DNA from: JASGDC01 sp047606545
Lineage (GTDB): Bacteria > Actinomycetota > Actinomycetes > Actinomycetales > Micrococcaceae
NCBI GenBank assembly: GCA_047606545.1
Contig: JASGEI010000020.1
Coordinates: forward strand, 124,001-188,000
DNA: 64,000 nt
Direction of reading: 5' to 3'
Shown piece by piece: positions 17,162 to 26,809 of this stretch (the first letter of the stretch is position 1; the number at the start of each line of letters is the position of its first letter). The notes beneath the pieces were generated by a model, which saw nothing but the letters and a program-made list of their open reading frames with translations, had not been told where the DNA came from and searched no databases. Made by a program: the position numbers and the translations under genes.

Positions 17162-17213
17162 TAACATTATCGTGATAAACATTATCGTAATCATGTTTAT
17201 CACGATAATGTTA
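17162..17213. promoter_or_regulatory. 19-bp perfect palindrome with a third half-site
   Basis: TAACATTATCGTGATAAAC (17162-17180) is perfectly inverted at 17195-17213. The 14-base spacer holds another ATTATCGTAAT half-site. It ends ten bases ahead of the ATPase start, next to the AAGGA ribosome-binding site. It could be an operator or an RNA hairpin limiting translation. Confidence 0.65.
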
Positions 17214-17355
17214 CTTATAAGAATGTTAGCATGTAAAAACTTTTATCAGTATTAAAACCATCAATAAAATTCCCACTATAAATATGTCACAAATAAATTA
17301 TGTGGGAAAATAGCAATTAAATGTTATAGATTCCCTCTAGCAGAATAGAGACACC

Positions 17356-19749
17356 GTGAACTTAGGAAAGCAGTTACACAAGCTTGGCGCTTTTGCATTT
17401 AAACATCCTGGACGAGTTATTGGAATATGGGCTGCTATTATCGCAATCCTTGCCCCATTAGCAATTCACTTTATGCAACCATTGTCGAATGCTATTGCCA
17501 TTCCAGGAACTCAGGCGCAACAATCTATTGATCAGATTGAGAAAGTCTTTCCCGATAGTGCCGGTGGTTCTGGTCGAATAGTTTTCCACACCACTGATAG
17601 TAAGAAGATTACTGACGACAAAACTCAGATTGAGGCAACTGTAGATAAACTCAGTAAAGTTGATGGCGTAACTATGGCGGTCAGTCCTTTTGCAAATTCT
17701 TCTTTCATTTCCAAAGACGGCAAGACTGCTTATTCACAAGTTCAACTTAAGAAACAAGTGGGTTCAATTGACGAGGTAACTTTCGACGGAGTTACCAAGG
17801 CTGTTGATGAGGCTCGCACAAAAGGTCTCCAAGTGGAAATGGCTGGCGATGTAATTAACTCTGTACCTAGCGAATATATTAGTATCGGTGAAGTTGTAGG
17901 TGTATTCATTGCCTTAATGGTACTGTTAATCACTTTCGGCTCATTGGTCGCAGCTGGCATGCCGCTTGCTAGTTCGTTGCTAGCCGTTGGTGCAAGCATG
18001 GCTGGGTTGTTTGCTTTGGATAAAGTTTTGGACATTAACTCCACCACTCCAGTGCTTGCAGTTATGTTGGGCCTTGCTGTTGGTATTGACTACGCACTAT
18101 TCATTATTAATAAGCATCGTACTTTAGCATTATCTGGTAAATCCTATGAAAATGCTGCAAGCAAAGCACTTGGAACTGCAGGTAACGCAGTGGTTTTCGC
18201 CGCTATGACAGTAATTATTGCCCTTGCAGCTTTGAGCGTAGTTAATATTCCATTCATGACAATCATGGGATTAGTGGGAGCTGCAAGTATTGCAGTAGCG
18301 GCTCTCTCAGCATTAACTTTAACTCCAGCTTTCCTAGGTCTTGCTAAGGACAAAGTCTTTGGTAAAAAGCAACGTAAAATTGTGGAAGTTGCACAAAAGA
18401 ATGACGCCCCTGTTAAAAATGATAAAGAAGCTAAGAAAACTAATCGTTGGAGTAAGCTCATTACTTCGCGCCCAATACCAGTTTTGTTAGCTGCAATAGT
18501 TGCTATTGGGGCAATTTCAATCCCGATGAAAGACTTACAGCTTGGCTTGCCTTCTGACCAGTACTCCCCTGCTGACACTACGCAAAAGAAAGCATACGAT
18601 TTATTGTCTGATGGCTTCGGAGTTGGCTTTAACGCACCGCTTGTGGTTATGACTGAGAACCTACCTAAAGTTAGTGATGCTGATAAGAAGGTAGTTCGTG
18701 ATCAGGCGATGGCACAATACAATAAACAAGTTGCTGAAGCTACTCGTAAACAACAGCAGATGTTCCAGCAACGTATGCAACAAGCTACTACTTCACAACA
18801 AATGCAAGCTGTACAGCAAGAGATTACTCGTGCACAAGCTCAAGGGCAGGCACAGCAACGTCAAGCGTTAGCTAAAATTGATAAGCAAGTTAATGAGTAC
18901 GCAAAATATGTACAACTTAAGAAAGTTTCTGACAATATTGCAAAGCTTGATGATGTGCAACAGACGGTACCTGCAATGGTAACTGATGATGGAACTAAGG
19001 GCATTATTCAAGTAATTCCGAAGTCTGCTCCTTACGATAAACAAACTTCAGATTTGATTACTAACCTGCGTAATACTAGTACTCAAAAGTCGGTAACTGG
19101 TTCTGATTCAGTGAAGCTGGGCATTACTGGATCTATTGCATTGCAGGACGATATAAACAGCAAGCTAGGCGCTGCTTTACCACTATATATTGCAATGGTT
19201 GTGGGGCTTTCACTAATCCTATTGATGCTTGCATTCCGCTCAATACTAGTTCCAGTCAAAGCAACTGTAGGATTCCTACTGACTTTGGGGGCAGCTTTTG
19301 GTGCATTAGTAGCAGTATTCCAGTGGGGTTGGTTCGGTATCGCACACGCACCTGGGCCAATCGTTAGCTTCATACCAATCATTGCAACCGGCATATTATT
19401 CGGTCTTGCAATGGACTACGAATTCTTCCTAGTATCAGGCATGCATGAAGCTTATCAACGCACCAAAGATGCTGATGAGTCAGTAGTGCATGGGTTTAAC
19501 GTCGGAGCCAAAGTAGTTACTGCAGCGGCAATCATTATGATTAGCGTATTCGCTGGGTTCGTAATGAACGAAGATGCCACAATCCAAGCCATTGGCTTCA
19601 TCTTAGCGTTCGGTATTATGATTGATGCCTTTGTCGTTCGCATGACTATTGTGCCAGCAGTTATGAAACTGCTTGGTGCACGTGCTTGGTGGCTACCAGA
19701 ATGGTTAGATAAGAAACTACCACACGTTTCTATTGAAGGTGAAAATTGA
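17356..19749 (+). CDS. MMPL/RND-family membrane transporter
   Basis: 797 residues. The first membrane segment is WAAIIAILAPLAIHFM, then an extracytoplasmic domain (about 45-175). A cluster of five or six membrane helices follows, with LGLAVGIDYALFIINKHR, the proton-relay segment of MMPL proteins. After a cytoplasmic linker comes a second extracytoplasmic domain and the second helix cluster with GLAMDYEFFLVSGMHEAY. The second outer domain carries a Gln-rich coiled stretch (about 455-525, QQQMFQQRMQQAT). MMPL proteins export lipids or drugs in actinobacteria; the substrate here is not evident. The start is GTG 17356. It lies alone between two minus-strand accessory blocks and does not look like defence cargo. 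Confidence 0.9.
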   Translation: MNLGKQLHKLGAFAFKHPGRVIGIWAAIIAILAPLAIHFMQPLSNAIAIPGTQAQQSIDQIEKVFPDSAGGSGRIVFHTTDSKKITDDKTQIEATVDKLSKVDGVTMAVSPFANSSFISKDGKTAYSQVQLKKQVGSIDEVTFDGVTKAVDEARTKGLQVEMAGDVINSVPSEYISIGEVVGVFIALMVLLITFGSLVAAGMPLASSLLAVGASMAGLFALDKVLDINSTTPVLAVMLGLAVGIDYALFIINKHRTLALSGKSYENAASKALGTAGNAVVFAAMTVIIALAALSVVNIPFMTIMGLVGAASIAVAALSALTLTPAFLGLAKDKVFGKKQRKIVEVAQKNDAPVKNDKEAKKTNRWSKLITSRPIPVLLAAIVAIGAISIPMKDLQLGLPSDQYSPADTTQKKAYDLLSDGFGVGFNAPLVVMTENLPKVSDADKKVVRDQAMAQYNKQVAEATRKQQQMFQQRMQQATTSQQMQAVQQEITRAQAQGQAQQRQALAKIDKQVNEYAKYVQLKKVSDNIAKLDDVQQTVPAMVTDDGTKGIIQVIPKSAPYDKQTSDLITNLRNTSTQKSVTGSDSVKLGITGSIALQDDINSKLGAALPLYIAMVVGLSLILLMLAFRSILVPVKATVGFLLTLGAAFGALVAVFQWGWFGIAHAPGPIVSFIPIIATGILFGLAMDYEFFLVSGMHEAYQRTKDADESVVHGFNVGAKVVTAAAIIMISVFAGFVMNEDATIQAIGFILAFGIMIDAFVVRMTIVPAVMKLLGARAWWLPEWLDKKLPHVSIEGEN

Positions 19750-19788
19750 GGAAACTAAAGAATTTAGAAATATTTAAGCCTAGCTACA

Positions 19789-21903
19789 TTAGCGTATCCC
19801 TAAACCCTCTAATACATCATCAACAATCCATAACTCTACCTTAGAAAGTTTCATTCTAACTGACTCCGTAAGTGCTAAATTCGCAAAAGATTCAAGAACC
19901 TCTGATATATCTTCACTTTTTATCATGCCCATTTCAGTGAAACGTATAGCTAATGGTAAAGGAAGTCCATATTCATCAAGTTCTAAAAGACATGGCGAGA
20001 GGAAAAGGCTTTCCATTTGAGATATATACAAGTCATAGTTAGCAAGAGGTTCACCCATTGTATAAGCAATCTCATTATATATAAATTGACATGCACTTAG
20101 AAGCGACGGGATTGTGTATCCCATCCAATTACGTTGAAAAGACAAGATATCTGTTATGACGTCACTTAGTTCTGAATTTTCAAACTTAAAGTTAGCTTGC
20201 CTGTTAATCAGTAATGAAAAATTACCTTTAGAGTCACGCACTGATGCCAACATGCCTAATAAACGTTTAATGTGCATCCCTCTACGTTGTCGAGGGAGCA
20301 AAAGGTAGTTAAAACCAAACTCAAGAACTTCTCTGGCTTGCGTATAAGTTGGGATACCAGACCATGCAAAACTTCTTCTTAAGAAGGGGTCTTTAGTTAT
20401 TTTTTCTGCAGCTAACACCTGTAATTCGGGATCAAAACCTATATTTTTCTTAATAGTTTCAACAGAAATAAATGGTTGTTGAAATACATCTTTAAGGCGA
20501 CTTTTCGAAGTATCAGATAAATCAGAATAAGGTATTTGAACTATTGATGATAATGGTGCTTCCTCAGTTTGTGATTCAATTGGAATGTCTATTTCCATTT
20601 TTTCAATATTTGGCGGTGGCATATATGTTATTACTTTCCCAACAAAATGGCTTGACATACGTCCTGCCCGTCCTTGGACATTGCTAAAAGTAAAATAATC
20701 TATAGGCTTTTTATCGATTTTTTTATCATAGACTATTACATTTTTTGCCGTTGTATTCACGCCTTCTATTAAAGTAGAAGTGCAAACTAAAGTATTTATA
20801 TAACCATCATTAAACAATCTAATCATAATACGCTGTATACTGCGAGGTAGAGGTCCTGTATGGGCGCCAATACCAGAGTTTAATGCTTTAACAATGCGCC
20901 ATTCAGAATGAAAATTCTCTGATATCCAATCTGCAACTAAACGAGCAAAAATCTTCGTCTTTGGTTCTTTTGTAAAATCTGAAATTTCAACAGCTACTTT
21001 TTCTGCCCTTGATGGAGATGAAACAAATACTAACGTGGAATCATTATTTAATAACTCCCAGTATGTTCTCATATCCACTAAACGTTTTTCATCCTCAATA
21101 AAATCTCGCTTATAAACATCAACTGCTACAGTCTTATATTTAGAAACGTATAAGCTTTCTACTAAATCCGTATCTAAAGCATTAGAAAGAGAATCAACAT
21201 TTGGTCCGGTTAGATAATATTGAGCACAAGTAGATCTAAGTTTTCGCCAAGCTATATTTAGCATACTCATTCTCAGGTCATCTGGATTAGTTGACCCTAG
21301 TTTATAGAATTCGTCAATCATGAAAAAATCTACAATTGGTATATCTTCAAATTCTAAAAAACGCTCTTGAGTAAGAACATAAATGTTACGTTCCTTTAAT
21401 TCTTGAGAAGGATGCGTAATAAAGTTATAGATATCGTTAAATTTAACTAAACGACGACGCACTTCATCTATAAGGGATATAGTCGGCACAATTACAACTA
21501 TATTATTCCATTTTTTTGAAGCCACGAGTGCATCAAGTATTATCGATTTACCAAACGATGTGGGTGCCGACAGTATTACATTTTCTCCATCAAGTAAACG
21601 ATAAAATACATTTGCTTGCTCTTCGTGAAAAACAAGGTTACCTTTATGCATATAAACATTAGGGCGATGAAATTCATAAGCAATAGCTTCTGCTGTTCCT
21701 AACTTATTTTTCTCAATATTTATATATGGATAAAGACCAAAATGTGCGCATAATGAATCTATCACGGATCCCATATGCTCGGGTATATCGTATTTATCTA
21801 GAAACCTAATCAAGGATTCTCTACCTTCATCATTATTATTAGGCATACGTGTATACTTAGCAATTTCACGCAATATTTTAAACTGCTCATCATCTTGTTT
21901 CAT
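19789..21903 (-). CDS. hamB: Hachiman-like helicase HamB
   Basis: 704 residues, superfamily 2 helicase. Walker A is APTSFGKS (113-120), the DEAD-box position reads DEFY (197-200), motif V is STLIEGVNTTAKN (376-388) and motif VI is QGRAGRM (410-416). The C-terminal 250 residues are helical and lack a known nuclease motif. The gene starts 17 bases after the DUF1837-like gene on the same strand, the two-gene layout of Hachiman anti-phage systems. There HamB is reported to sense damaged or phage DNA and release the HamA nuclease. The call rests on the pair; the helicase alone would be generic (Ski2-like). Confidence 0.83.
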   Translation of the reverse strand: MKQDDEQFKILREIAKYTRMPNNNDEGRESLIRFLDKYDIPEHMGSVIDSLCAHFGLYPYINIEKNKLGTAEAIAYEFHRPNVYMHKGNLVFHEEQANVFYRLLDGENVILSAPTSFGKSIILDALVASKKWNNIVVIVPTISLIDEVRRRLVKFNDIYNFITHPSQELKERNIYVLTQERFLEFEDIPIVDFFMIDEFYKLGSTNPDDLRMSMLNIAWRKLRSTCAQYYLTGPNVDSLSNALDTDLVESLYVSKYKTVAVDVYKRDFIEDEKRLVDMRTYWELLNNDSTLVFVSSPSRAEKVAVEISDFTKEPKTKIFARLVADWISENFHSEWRIVKALNSGIGAHTGPLPRSIQRIMIRLFNDGYINTLVCTSTLIEGVNTTAKNVIVYDKKIDKKPIDYFTFSNVQGRAGRMSSHFVGKVITYMPPPNIEKMEIDIPIESQTEEAPLSSIVQIPYSDLSDTSKSRLKDVFQQPFISVETIKKNIGFDPELQVLAAEKITKDPFLRRSFAWSGIPTYTQAREVLEFGFNYLLLPRQRRGMHIKRLLGMLASVRDSKGNFSLLINRQANFKFENSELSDVITDILSFQRNWMGYTIPSLLSACQFIYNEIAYTMGEPLANYDLYISQMESLFLSPCLLELDEYGLPLPLAIRFTEMGMIKSEDISEVLESFANLALTESVRMKLSKVELWIVDDVLEGLGIR

Positions 21904-21920
21904 GATTAATACCTTATTAT

Positions 21921-22763
21921 TTATATCTTTTGATATGTCTTCAACAAATCATCGGCAATACCTCTAACTGACTTGGTATTTTCTAGGGGAAGAGCAATAA
22001 AGTATATTGTCAGAGGATACTTAATCTCCAACTTATTTTGAAGATCCTCCCAAACGTCCTTTGCCTCATTGATGAATTCTATAATATATTTATCATTAAC
22101 TTCATCATGATTAGCAATAGCATCTGATTGATAAGTAATGAATATAGGCAATACTAAACGTTTCATGATTAAATCAAGAGAAGTATTTTTATCAAGAAGG
22201 TCCGCTAGCTTTTCTTTATACGGCCAGCTATCATCAAATTTATTTGTTATTGCAATAAATTCACGTCTTAAAAAATCAGTATCAACATGCGCTTTAAGAC
22301 TTGCAACTGCATCCCGTACTGCGCCATATTTTGAAGTATATAATTTAGCTTCACCAAGCCAAAGATCTAGATTTTTGTTTGAATCCACTACAACATGTAC
22401 CGAATCAAATCCTTTAACTGTATCGTTAGCTGCATCTTTAAAATAAATTTTACTTACAGCTGGCTCAGCATTATAAAAATCACGAAGAATTCCATGCAAA
22501 AATAATTCTCCAAAATCACCACGTTTATCATACTTATCAGTTGTATAGACCATATTTGCTGAACGAGACAGAGCTTCTGCTGCACTATTACCATCTATTT
22601 TCTTCCACTCAGAATAGTTGAGAGCAAATGAAGTTAAATGGCGTTGAAAGAAATCTCGAACAAGTTCTTCAGCTCTCCATCTAGACAGTTCATAACCTAC
22701 ACAAAATACACAAAACTCTGGTTCATCATTTCCACGAGGAATAAGAAGTGGTTTTTTATCCAC
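21921..22763 (-). CDS. hamA: Hachiman-like effector HamA (DUF1837)
   Basis: 280 residues from GTG 22763, preferred because AAGGAG lies four bases ahead; a TTG at 22787 would add eight residues. Numbered from the GTG, a conserved GDFGELFLHGIL (82-93) is followed by GFDSVHVV (D120) and LWLGEAK (E138, K140). This is the D...E-x-K spacing of a PD-(D/E)XK nuclease, as described for DUF1837/HamA. A helical C-terminal part follows. In Hachiman systems HamA is an abortive DNA-degrading effector held by HamB. The nuclease residues appear intact. Sequence outside the motif was not compared with known members. Confidence 0.82.
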   Translation of the reverse strand: MDKKPLLIPRGNDEPEFCVFCVGYELSRWRAEELVRDFFQRHLTSFALNYSEWKKIDGNSAAEALSRSANMVYTTDKYDKRGDFGELFLHGILRDFYNAEPAVSKIYFKDAANDTVKGFDSVHVVVDSNKNLDLWLGEAKLYTSKYGAVRDAVASLKAHVDTDFLRREFIAITNKFDDSWPYKEKLADLLDKNTSLDLIMKRLVLPIFITYQSDAIANHDEVNDKYIIEFINEAKDVWEDLQNKLEIKYPLTIYFIALPLENTKSVRGIADDLLKTYQKI

Positions 22764-22850
22764 ACAGCTCCTTTGCCAGTTTATCAATATACTAATAATT
22801 GTACTTATAAAAAATATGTATTTACAAGTATCAATAAATAAGGCTAAAAG

Positions 22851-23795
22851 CTAGCTTTTGTTAGCTTCTTCACAAACTGTGCGCACCATTTTTTCCAATA
22901 CATAAACTGGTGCTCGGCTACCACCTTTAACATCATAATCTGCCTGCGCAACTGCTTGAATAGCATTAGTTAAAGACTCAGGAGTCCAGCCACGCAAATC
23001 TCGTTTTGCTTGCTGTGCTTGCCAAGGAGCCATGCCAAACTCCTTTGCCAATGCACCTGGCGCTCCAGATTTATCAGAAATCTTTGCCATGGTACGAAGT
23101 TTGGAAGCGGTTGCTGCCACAAATGGAACTGGTTCCACACCAGTGGCTAGCGCATAACGTAACCCAGCGAGAGCCTGCCCCATATTGCCGGCAATAATGG
23201 CATCCACGACCTTAAATACTGTTACTTCTACTCGATCACCGTAATACTTATCGACAATCTCTTCAGTAACTGTACCTTTGGTATCATCCATCAACTGCTT
23301 GGCAGCATTGCCAAGTTCAGAAACGTTTTGTCCAATAGAAGTGATTAAAGTACGAACTGCCATTGGCTCAATAATGCGATTCTTTTCCTTAAACAAATTG
23401 CGCACAAAAGCAATACGTTCAGTTTCCTTAGTCAATGGCTTGGCATCAATAACTTCAGCAGATTTCTTCAGCTGAGTTAAAACTTTCCTACCTTTTTGTC
23501 CACCAGCATGATGATAAACCGCATAAATATCAGGATTCTTACTAGCAATGAACTCCAAAATATCTTCCATGAAGTCAGTAGACATCTTCTCCAACTTATC
23601 GAAGAACACCAGCTTTTCTGCTGCAAACAATGAAGGGGCAACTACCAAGTTAAGCTCTCCAGCTTGATACTCACTTGCATCAACTTCATGGGCTTCAATC
23701 TCAGGGAAATCAGCAAGGACCTTGTCCTTAATTTCCCGCTTTGCTTTCATGACAAGGAAGTATTCAGAGCCTTGGATTAGGTATTGGTGTTGCAT
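22851..23795 (-). CDS. holA: DNA polymerase III delta subunit
   Basis: 314 residues, normal HolA length. The protein opens the beta clamp as part of the clamp loader. Recognisable parts are the N-terminal AAA-like fold (YLIQGSEYFLVMKAKREIKDKVL, PSLFAAEKLVFFDKLEKM) with no functional Walker A, as usual in delta. The middle helix bundle contains ISSIGQNVSELGNAAKQL-like sequence, and the C-terminal collar has DLRGWTPESLTNAIQAVAQADYDVKGG. In actinobacteria holA is normally adjacent to comEC and rpsT; here accessory genes separate it from both. Confidence 0.93.
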   Translation of the reverse strand: MQHQYLIQGSEYFLVMKAKREIKDKVLADFPEIEAHEVDASEYQAGELNLVVAPSLFAAEKLVFFDKLEKMSTDFMEDILEFIASKNPDIYAVYHHAGGQKGRKVLTQLKKSAEVIDAKPLTKETERIAFVRNLFKEKNRIIEPMAVRTLITSIGQNVSELGNAAKQLMDDTKGTVTEEIVDKYYGDRVEVTVFKVVDAIIAGNMGQALAGLRYALATGVEPVPFVAATASKLRTMAKISDKSGAPGALAKEFGMAPWQAQQAKRDLRGWTPESLTNAIQAVAQADYDVKGGSRAPVYVLEKMVRTVCEEANKS

Positions 23796-24002
23796 AGTTC
23801 TAGGTTAGCATTGTATGAATAATCCTTAAAAGATTCACTGTTACTTTAATAAAAGTACACTTTCCTAATTAATAACTAAAAAAGCTGAGAGAAAAATAAA
23901 AACCTATAATAGCAATATGTTATCTCATGAAATATTTGGTGAAGTACCAAATGTCAGAAATGCCTAATTAACGAAGAGATATATAAAAATGATGGAGTTG
24001 AC

Positions 24003-24926
24003 CTAGTGCTTTGCCCTATCAGCTTCAAGCCTCTCAGGAGTCATATTTTCTATTGCAGAAACAAGGCCTGAGTCATTAAAAACAATCTTAGCTTTCTTGA
24101 TGACTCTATTAATATCATTGGTAGACCAAGCTGGCAAAGAATAAACCAAAAATAGATTACTAAAAACATCCAAGTATTCTGCAGCTGCTGGCATTGAAAT
24201 ATCCATATCTCGAGCACAATTCGCCTTCACAAATTCTTGCCCCGTTCCTACTGCCAACAAGTTTAACGCTTTAATGAGCTGCTCTTTTGGCTTATAGGAC
24301 GCAAATGTTTCTTGGTCCTTCTCAATTAAACTTTCCAGATAGCTAATGAGGTTAACCTGAGCAGCTGTAAAGTTATTAGCTGTAACTACTTCAGGATAAC
24401 CGCCTCTAACCATCGGAAAGAAATAATCTTGCTGCTTAAAAGCACTTTTATACTCCAAGATATCTCTAAAATCAGCATCATTGCTTTCCAAAAGGTTTTC
24501 AAGCTTAGGTTCAGAGTTATTTATTTCCGATTCACTTAACGGGTCGAGAGTAAGCCTAACAACGCGGCCAGCTAAAGAGTCTGGAGCTTTATAAGAAGAA
24601 AGAGTTAAAAGCAACTGCCCAGGACGATTATCGTCATCCACTTTCATTTTCATGATACGCCAAAGGTCAGGAGCCAACTGAACTTCATCGATAATCAACA
24701 AGCCTTCAGGATTTTGGTTAATAAAAAACTTTGGATCCGAATTTGCTCTCTCCAACTCCTCCGGGTCATCAAGAGTAACGTACATAGAGTTAGGAATTTC
24801 GTTTTTAATCTCTTTGACTAAAGTGCTCTTGCCCACCTGGCGCGCACCCTGCAAATAAACAATGCGAAAGTATTTAAGTGCCTCTAGCACCTGAGTTTTC
24901 ATTGATCTTTTTATCACTGCCAGCAC
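24003..24926 (-). CDS. AAA ATPase of the DUF4143-associated family, C-terminally truncated
   Basis: 307 residues from GTG 24926 (GGAG six bases ahead). Walker A is LQGARQVGKST, Walker B-like GLLIIDEVQLAPDLW, and the DUF4143-type segment reads FFPMVRGGYPEVV and AAEYLDVFSNLFLVYSLPAW. Members usually run to about 400 residues and end in a restriction-nuclease-like domain. Here the frame stops at ERLEADRAKH, where relatives continue into that domain, and the 200 bases after the stop show no clear remainder. So it is probably a truncated, possibly dead, gene. Its role in the family is unknown. It lies in the insert between holA and comEC. Confidence 0.7.
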   Translation of the reverse strand: MLAVIKRSMKTQVLEALKYFRIVYLQGARQVGKSTLVKEIKNEIPNSMYVTLDDPEELERANSDPKFFINQNPEGLLIIDEVQLAPDLWRIMKMKVDDDNRPGQLLLTLSSYKAPDSLAGRVVRLTLDPLSESEINNSEPKLENLLESNDADFRDILEYKSAFKQQDYFFPMVRGGYPEVVTANNFTAAQVNLISYLESLIEKDQETFASYKPKEQLIKALNLLAVGTGQEFVKANCARDMDISMPAAAEYLDVFSNLFLVYSLPAWSTNDINRVIKKAKIVFNDSGLVSAIENMTPERLEADRAKH

Positions 24927-25064
24927 ACCTCACTCCTTTAGCACTTTAATTCCACACCCCACTACACTTTAGTTTGCCACCCCATAACTCCTTAATTCCA
25001 CACCACATCTAATCTATTAGTGCCAAATCCATTTCAATACTGTCTTTTTCTATAAGACCCAAAC

Positions 25065-26402
25065 CTACTGTAGAGCAGGTATCGTGGCATGTGTAACGCC
25101 ACGATAGATAGCTATCAAACTACCCCACAAAGATTGTTTAACGTTGATACCAAAGAGTCCACTCCTATATTCTGCATGAGCCTTGATAATCTCAGGAAGC
25201 TCAGTGGCTAAAGTCTGCTCATCCATAGACTCACATCCCCTTGAAAGCATACAGCCCAAACAGCTAGCAATGATATCTGGTGAGCCCAGATACGAGCTCA
25301 CTTTACTACTAACTTGTACCAATTCTTTCTCACTAATACCGTAATCTTGCACAACCTTAGCAGTCTGATGCCCTGTAATATGCAAAATAGTTTCTGCCAG
25401 ATTGTATTCTTTTTCTATATCGTAATCAGAGAGATCATCATATATTTTGGCATGATATTTACCCAATTTACTCGTGAGCTTGCAAAAATCGTGGACAAAA
25501 CGTTCATTATCTGCAGCCAAAATCTCTTCATGTAAACATAGGATTTCCCAAGGGTCTTGCTCATCTTCTTCAGAGAGTGCTAACACTTTCTTAATAAAGG
25601 CTAACGAATTCTCATTCGGGCTATACAAAACTTTAGTATGCAGTGCAACTGCAGCATGTAAGACAAGTGCCATGAACTCTTCTTCCCCTTTAGGAATTTC
25701 ACCCGCGACACTATTCACAGCAAGTATGATGAAATCTTTCAGATCTTTTAACTGTTCATCGTACATACCCACGTCGATGTCAGCCAAAAGCCCTGTATAC
25801 TCACTAGGCCATTTCTCAAAAGGCACAAAATCTGCCATAGCATAATTATCTGAAATAGAATCATCAAAGTCAGAAATTAGTTCATAAAAGGCTTCATTCT
25901 CGTCTTCAAAACGTTCATCTTCTTCAAGATTACTTTCAATCAAGATAGGTTCATCTTGCCAATCAATAACCTGATACAACAGCTTAAACACTGCCTTTTG
26001 CTCTGGCAGTTTCATACCAACATACTTTTTGGCAGCTGCTACGAGTTTCTCCACACTTTTAGGGCTTAAATTGTACAACTCATGCAGAAGAGGCAGAAGG
26101 AATACTTGAGCATCCAAATCAAAATCAGATTTAAACTCCCCTAACCCTTCTTTACCCAACTGACGAAGCATTAGTGGGTATGCAAAATCTGGATGAACCT
26201 CAAGCTTCTTAAATGTCTCTGCATTTGAATTATAGTGAGTTGACTGCTCTAGCGGAAATTTCACTACTGCTCGATAACCTTTTATACCTTTTGTTTTCTG
26301 AATCCGGGCTCGTTCATCAAAAAGATAAAGCTTAGGTGCTTCAGTAAACATAGATAATAGATACATTTGTGAGGCAAAGGCAGCATCTATAGCAACATGC
26401 AC
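25065..26402 (-). CDS. Hypothetical protein, 445 aa
   Basis: I do not recognise it. The protein is soluble, acidic and helical, with a very acidic centre (about 160-190, LEEDERFEDENEAF). The final quarter has two close cysteines (ASCLGCMLSRGCES). The GTG start at 26402 overlaps the end of the 81-aa gene upstream by 16 bases, so the two are probably translated together. It lies with that gene and the truncated AAA ATPase in the 2.8 kb insert between holA and comEC. No catalytic motif can be pointed to. Confidence 0.6.
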   Translation of the reverse strand: MHVAIDAAFASQMYLLSMFTEAPKLYLFDERARIQKTKGIKGYRAVVKFPLEQSTHYNSNAETFKKLEVHPDFAYPLMLRQLGKEGLGEFKSDFDLDAQVFLLPLLHELYNLSPKSVEKLVAAAKKYVGMKLPEQKAVFKLLYQVIDWQDEPILIESNLEEDERFEDENEAFYELISDFDDSISDNYAMADFVPFEKWPSEYTGLLADIDVGMYDEQLKDLKDFIILAVNSVAGEIPKGEEEFMALVLHAAVALHTKVLYSPNENSLAFIKKVLALSEEDEQDPWEILCLHEEILAADNERFVHDFCKLTSKLGKYHAKIYDDLSDYDIEKEYNLAETILHITGHQTAKVVQDYGISEKELVQVSSKVSSYLGSPDIIASCLGCMLSRGCESMDEQTLATELPEIIKAHAEYRSGLFGINVKQSLWGSLIAIYRGVTHATIPALQ

Positions 26403-26632
26403 GTTGAAAGTACCTTTTCAGTAATGTAATGACATTTAAGTGCAACAATACCTGGAACTCTTTTATCATTTCGTTTGAGCGCAGAAACAAACTCTACAAC
26501 TAGGTTAGTATCACGAGGTATTAGCTTTTGCTTATCAGCAGGAATCTTACCTACGAACGCAGACACTCGGTACCCATCCTCGCTAATCAACGACACCAAC
26601 CTGACATTCTTCGGTTCAATAACTGTATGCAT
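26387..26632 (-). CDS. Small hypothetical protein, 81 aa
   Basis: 81 residues from ATG 26632, where AGGAG lies 11 bases ahead; a GTG at 26641 is too close to that site. The sequence MHTVIEPKNVRLVSLISEDGYRVSAFVGK suggests a small beta-rich fold. The end overlaps the start of the 445-aa gene by 16 bases, implying a two-gene unit. No family recognised; no toxin or antitoxin signature seen. Confidence 0.5.
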   Translation of the reverse strand: MHTVIEPKNVRLVSLISEDGYRVSAFVGKIPADKQKLIPRDTNLVVEFVSALKRNDKRVPGIVALKCHYITEKVLSTCMLL

Positions 26633-26692
26633 TCTAATCACTTCTCCTAATGACGGAATTTCTTATATTCACATCATATTAGTCACCACTGA

Positions 26693-26809
26693 CAAGTTGC
26701 TTTTGCCTTTAATTCACAGGGCACGATAGCAAATGGTGTGAATGGGAAACTGCCTGGAATGTCTGCTAATCAATACTTCATGCAAGCTAGCGGAACCACA
26801 TATGATTAG
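26693..26809 (+). pseudogene. Possible C-terminal gene remnant
   Basis: After an in-frame TGA at 26690, 38 codons of protein-like sequence (QVAFAFNSQGTIANGVNGKL...) end in TAG at 26807. Gly, Asn and Gln content resembles the end of a surface or secreted protein. No start codon or upstream part is present. It sits exactly at the boundary of comEC, so it may be debris from an insertion. Weak call. Confidence 0.2.

Noticed and set aside
19750..19788. Terminator after the MMPL gene
   Set aside because: No convincing stem with a T-run in the 39-base gap.
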